From Actinomycetota bacterium (GTDB taxonomy: Bacteria > Actinomycetota > Actinomycetes > S36-B12 > FW305-bin1): DNA of 64,000 bases. Each line of letters starts with the position of its first letter. Position 1 is the stretch's first letter. Where the stretch lies: contig SCTR01000011.1 in assembly GCA_004297305.1 (NCBI GenBank), positions 105,503 through 169,502 on the forward strand, written 5' to 3'. The position numbers and the translations under genes are program-made. Under the pieces are notes generated by a model. The model did no database searches. It saw only the letters and a list, made by a program, of their open reading frames with translations, and was not told the origin of the DNA. Shown in pieces: positions 61,246 to 64,000 of the stretch.

Positions 61246-62624
61246 GCGACGCGACGGTTCCCAGCGGACCGCAAGAGCCTGACGAGCTGGCACGTGAGGT
61301 CGAGCGGCTGCGGCAGGAGAACGAGGCATTGCGCACCGGGAACAACGGTCGCCGGGTTGCGCTGTGGCGCAGCATCGCCGCCGGAGTGTGCCTCGTGCTG
61401 GCCGCCGTACTCACCGTGCCGGCCGTCGTGGGTTTCTGGGGTCAACGCACGATCACCGACGCCCAGCGCTACCTCGACACCGTCGGCCCCCTTGCCGCCC
61501 AACCCGAAGTGCAGGAGGTCGTCGCCGATGCGGTGGTGAAGGCGTTCCAGGAGCGGGTCGACGTCCAGGCCCTGGTCCAGGACACCTTCGGCGGGGTGAT
61601 CGCGGACCGGCCACGACTGCAGGCCCTGGTCCCGCTGCTGTCCACCGCAGTCGACAACCTGGTGTCGCAGACCGCGCACCGCGTCGTGGCATCGCCGCAG
61701 TTCCAGCAACTGTGGCTGCGGGTGAATGCCGTTGCCCAACAAGCTCTTATCGACGCCCTGGAAGGCGAGACCAACGGCGCCGTGCAACTGCAGGGCGATC
61801 AGGTCGTCCTCGACATCGGGACGGTCATCGACGAGGTGAAGAAGCGGCTCGTCGATGCCGGCCTGACGATTCTGGATCGCGTCCCGATCCCGCAGGTGGA
61901 CCGGCAGGTCGTCCTGCTCGACGCACCGGCGCTGGCGCAGGCACGCACGATCTGGACGTTCGCCAAGCCAATCTCGTTCTGGCTGTTGCCCATCGTCGTC
62001 CTGCTGTTCGCCGGGGCGTGCCTGCTGGCGCGGCGCCGGGCGCGCATGGTGCTCACCGTCGGCGTCGTCCTGGTGGTCGCCGCGGCAGTCCTCGCGATAG
62101 CGCTCTCGGCAGGCGAGAGCCAGTTCGGCAACGCCCTGCAGGGCACCGTGTTCGGGCCGGCGTCGACCGTGTTCTGGGAGACGTTGTTCTCCTACCTGCA
62201 CAGCAACGTCGCGGTGCTGGCGGTGCTGGGCGTGATCCTGGCGGTCGTCGGCTGGCTGGCCGGCGGCACCCGCGGCGGCATCGCCGTACGCCGGTGGATC
62301 GGCCGCGCCCTCGCCGGTGGCGGCGCTGCGCTGCCCGAAGGACCGCTGAGCACCGCCGGTGCCTGGCTGGCGCGGCGGCGTACGGCGGCCGCCGTCGTCG
62401 TGGTCGTGCTCGGGGTGCTCGTGCTGCTGCTCGGCGGCACGATCACCGTGGCGAAGGTGCTGTGGACCTTGGTTGCCGTGCTGGTCGTCCTCGCGGTGAT
62501 CCAGGTACTGGCCGGTGCCGCCCGCAGCGCGGCCGGCCCGGAGCCGATGGCAGCCGATCCGGTCGCGACCGGTCCCGCCGCCGCGGGCCCCCCAGCAGTT
62601 CCGCCCGGCAACGCTGGGAGCTGA
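61242..62624 (+). CDS. Multi-pass membrane protein of unknown function
   Basis: A 460-residue protein. It has an N-terminal coiled-coil (ELAREVERLRQENEALR), then TM1 (AAGVCLVLAAVLTVPAVVGF), a ~170-residue extracytoplasmic part (RTITDAQRYLDTVGPLAAQP), TM segments at ~230-340 and a C-terminal TM pair (TAAAVVVVVLGVLVLLLGGT), ending in a Pro/Ala-rich tail. The family is actinobacterial and lacks a known role. GTG 61242 overlaps the DUF2252 stop. The next gene encodes an LMW tyrosine phosphatase 29 bases away, so it may belong to the same unit. Confidence 0.78.
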   Translation: MSDATVPSGPQEPDELAREVERLRQENEALRTGNNGRRVALWRSIAAGVCLVLAAVLTVPAVVGFWGQRTITDAQRYLDTVGPLAAQPEVQEVVADAVVKAFQERVDVQALVQDTFGGVIADRPRLQALVPLLSTAVDNLVSQTAHRVVASPQFQQLWLRVNAVAQQALIDALEGETNGAVQLQGDQVVLDIGTVIDEVKKRLVDAGLTILDRVPIPQVDRQVVLLDAPALAQARTIWTFAKPISFWLLPIVVLLFAGACLLARRRARMVLTVGVVLVVAAAVLAIALSAGESQFGNALQGTVFGPASTVFWETLFSYLHSNVAVLAVLGVILAVVGWLAGGTRGGIAVRRWIGRALAGGGAALPEGPLSTAGAWLARRRTAAAVVVVVLGVLVLLLGGTITVAKVLWTLVAVLVVLAVIQVLAGAARSAAGPEPMAADPVATGPAAAGPPAVPPGNAGS

Positions 62625-62653
62625 GCGGTGCGGCTGGCCCTAGCATCGGCGCC

Positions 62654-63334
62654 GTGACCGGCGCGGGTTCCCTGCCACCTCTGGGGCGGCCGTTCCGCAT
62701 CCTGGTCGTCTGTACGGCGAACATCTGCCGCTCACCGGCCACGGCTGCGCTGCTCGGCGCGGGCCTCGACCGGGTGGCGCCGGGTGCCGCCAGGGTGCGG
62801 TCGGCCGGTATCGCCGCCGTGGCGGACCAACCGGCGTGCGATGTCGCCCGCAAGCTCGTCGCCGAGCTCGGACCCGACCCGGTGTCCTACGACGAGCACC
62901 GCAGCCAACCGATCTCGCCGGACCTCGCCCGGTCCGCCGACATGATCCTGACCGCAGACCGGGGTCACCGGGCTTGGCTGATCGAACGCGCCCCCGACGT
63001 GCGGGCACGGCTGTTCACCTTGCGGCAGGCGGCGTCGCTGGCCGGCACGGTGGGCGCGACGCTGCGGTCCGGAAAGGTCCCGGACGGGGCGCCCCCGCTG
63101 CCGCCGCGGACCGAGTTGGCGGACCGCCTCGAATGGTTCGTCCAGGAACTCGACGCCGCCCGCGGCCTGGTCGCGCCGGTCGCCGGCTGGCAACGCGGCG
63201 TGGCCGCCCTGGACGCCGACGACATCCCCGACCCGCACGTGGTCGGCACCGACCGCCACAGCGACGCGATCGACCGGATCGACGACAGTGTGCGCCGCGT
63301 CGTGCAGGCCGTCGCCATCCTCGCCTGGGTCTGA
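62654..63334 (+). CDS. Low-molecular-weight protein-tyrosine phosphatase
   Basis: A 226-residue phosphatase. The P-loop C-x5-R-S is VCTANICRSPA (C20, R26). The general acid Asp is in DADDIPDPHVV near the C-terminus (a DP pair, usually D-P-Y/W). In bacteria, such phosphatases (Wzb, PtpA) control exopolysaccharide kinases or host signalling. The protein is longer than the classical ~160, with an inserted Pro-rich region around residue 145-155. GTG 62654 is chosen as the first start before the P-loop. The following gene encodes UDP-glucose dehydrogenase, so a polysaccharide locus may begin here. Confidence 0.88.
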   Translation: MTGAGSLPPLGRPFRILVVCTANICRSPATAALLGAGLDRVAPGAARVRSAGIAAVADQPACDVARKLVAELGPDPVSYDEHRSQPISPDLARSADMILTADRGHRAWLIERAPDVRARLFTLRQAASLAGTVGATLRSGKVPDGAPPLPPRTELADRLEWFVQELDAARGLVAPVAGWQRGVAALDADDIPDPHVVGTDRHSDAIDRIDDSVRRVVQAVAILAWV

Positions 63335-63481
63335 CCCACGTAGCTGCGGCCCATTCGGTTCGGCGTTGCCGGCGCTGGGTCGACCGCTCCAACTCGACCC
63401 AGTCGGGTTGTTTCCCGATCCCGCGTCGGGGTGGTGTTCCCGAACCGCGGTCGTCCGGGGGAGGTGTTGTGGGGGTGGGGG

Positions 63482-64000
63482 TTAGGGGCGGCCGATGCCT
63501 TTGTAGGTCCAGCCTGCGGTGCGCCAGGTGTGGGGGTCTAGGGCGTTGCGGGCGTCGAGGATGCGGGGGTGGGTGACCCAGGTGGCGGTGGTGGTGGGGT
63601 CCAGGTCGCGGTAGTCGCGCCATTCGGTGAGCAGGATGACCAGGTCGGCGTCGGTGAGGGCGGCTTCGGTGGTGGGGCTGTAGGTGAGGGTGGGGAACAG
63701 GCGGGCGGCGTTGGGCATGGCGTGGGGGTCGTGGACGGTGACGGTGGCGCCGTGCAGTTGCAGGGCGGCGGCGACGTTGAGGGCGGGGGAGTCGCGCACG
63801 TCGTCGCTGTCGGGTTTGAACGCTGCGCCGAGGCAGGCGATGCGGGCGCCGAGCAGGGACCCGCCGAGCAGGTCGCGGGCCAGCTCGACGGTGCGGGTGC
63901 GCCGCCGCATGTTGATCTCGTCGACTTCGCGCAGGAAGGTGAGGGCTTGGGCGACGCCGAGTTCGCCGGCGCGGGCCATGAACGCGCGGATGTCTTTGGG
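63482..64000 (-). CDS. UDP-glucose 6-dehydrogenase, C-terminal part
   Basis: A ~173-residue C-terminal piece cut by the right edge. PKDIRAFMARAGELG begins it (part of the catalytic Cys region, whose Cys lies beyond the edge). GARIACLGAAFKPDSDDVRD is the NAD-loop of the C-terminal domain, and the end reads WRTAGWTYKGIGRP. The enzyme converts UDP-glucose to UDP-glucuronate, used for capsule and exopolysaccharide. Convergent with the phosphatase gene (147-base gap). Codon use on this strand is very C-rich (many CCCAC runs). Confidence 0.88.
   Translation of the reverse strand, partial: PKDIRAFMARAGELGVAQALTFLREVDEINMRRRTRTVELARDLLGGSLLGARIACLGAAFKPDSDDVRDSPALNVAAALQLHGATVTVHDPHAMPNAARLFPTLTYSPTTEAALTDADLVILLTEWRDYRDLDPTTTATWVTHPRILDARNALDPHTWRTAGWTYKGIGRP

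Overview
This 64 kb window is from a high-GC Gram-positive bacterium of the Actinomycetota. The GC-rich third codon positions, frequent GTG/TTG starts, LAL-type LuxR regulator, CU044_5270/sigma pair, SHOCT/DUF6325 pair and LPG_synthase_TM protein with a kinase-like middle all fit that phylum. Genus cannot be decided from the sequence alone. Both edges cut genes: a VOC protein on the left and a UDP-glucose dehydrogenase on the right.

1-31.5 kb is mostly ordinary accessory metabolism and regulation. It holds a minus-strand VOC/DoxX/TauD-dioxygenase/MarR group, an RDD protein with a repeat-built partner, and an orphan lipoprotein binding protein behind a near-consensus promoter. Next come a CsoR-type-controlled copper P-type ATPase whose 3' end overlaps a glutaminase-STAS gene, then a metallopeptidase, a ClC channel, a DM13 protein, an LPG_synthase_TM protein and a methyltransferase/HxlR pair. 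After these lie a two-component system, a divergent TetR/MFS efflux pair with two tandem operators, a PepSY protein, a cupin-VOC fusion, a second MFS transporter and an RNA polymerase sigma factor with its CU044_5270 partner.

31.6-34.7 kb looks like a small remnant island beside tRNA-Ser(UGA). It contains a decayed CU044_5270 fragment, a lower-GC uracil-DNA-glycosylase-like gene and an AAA ATPase. 34.9-44.4 kb returns to core-like genes: a diguanylate cyclase, pyruvate phosphate dikinase, a MarR-controlled ABC exporter, a secreted ScyD/ScyE protein, a monooxygenase-like protein and an Fpg/Nei glycosylase.

The main discovery is a mobile defence cassette at 44372-56355 (11,984 bp). It begins two bases after the glycosylase stop codon, is flanked by a 5-bp direct repeat (GCGCC), starts TGTGA and ends TCACA, and carries four (left) and five (right) inverted copies of a ~20-bp motif at its ends. 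Inside are only two defence systems, both read leftward: a complete type I restriction-modification system (hsdM-hsdS-hsdR) followed by a type II CBASS operon (CD-NTase, E1/E2 Cap2, JAB Cap3, SAVED-nuclease Cap4). No transposase or integrase is visible, so the cassette appears to be mobilised in trans.

56.4-64 kb holds a LAL/LuxR regulator, a SHOCT/DUF6325 pair, a DUF2252 gene overlapping a membrane protein gene, a low-molecular-weight tyrosine phosphatase and the end of a UDP-glucose dehydrogenase gene. The last two suggest that a polysaccharide cluster starts beyond the right edge.
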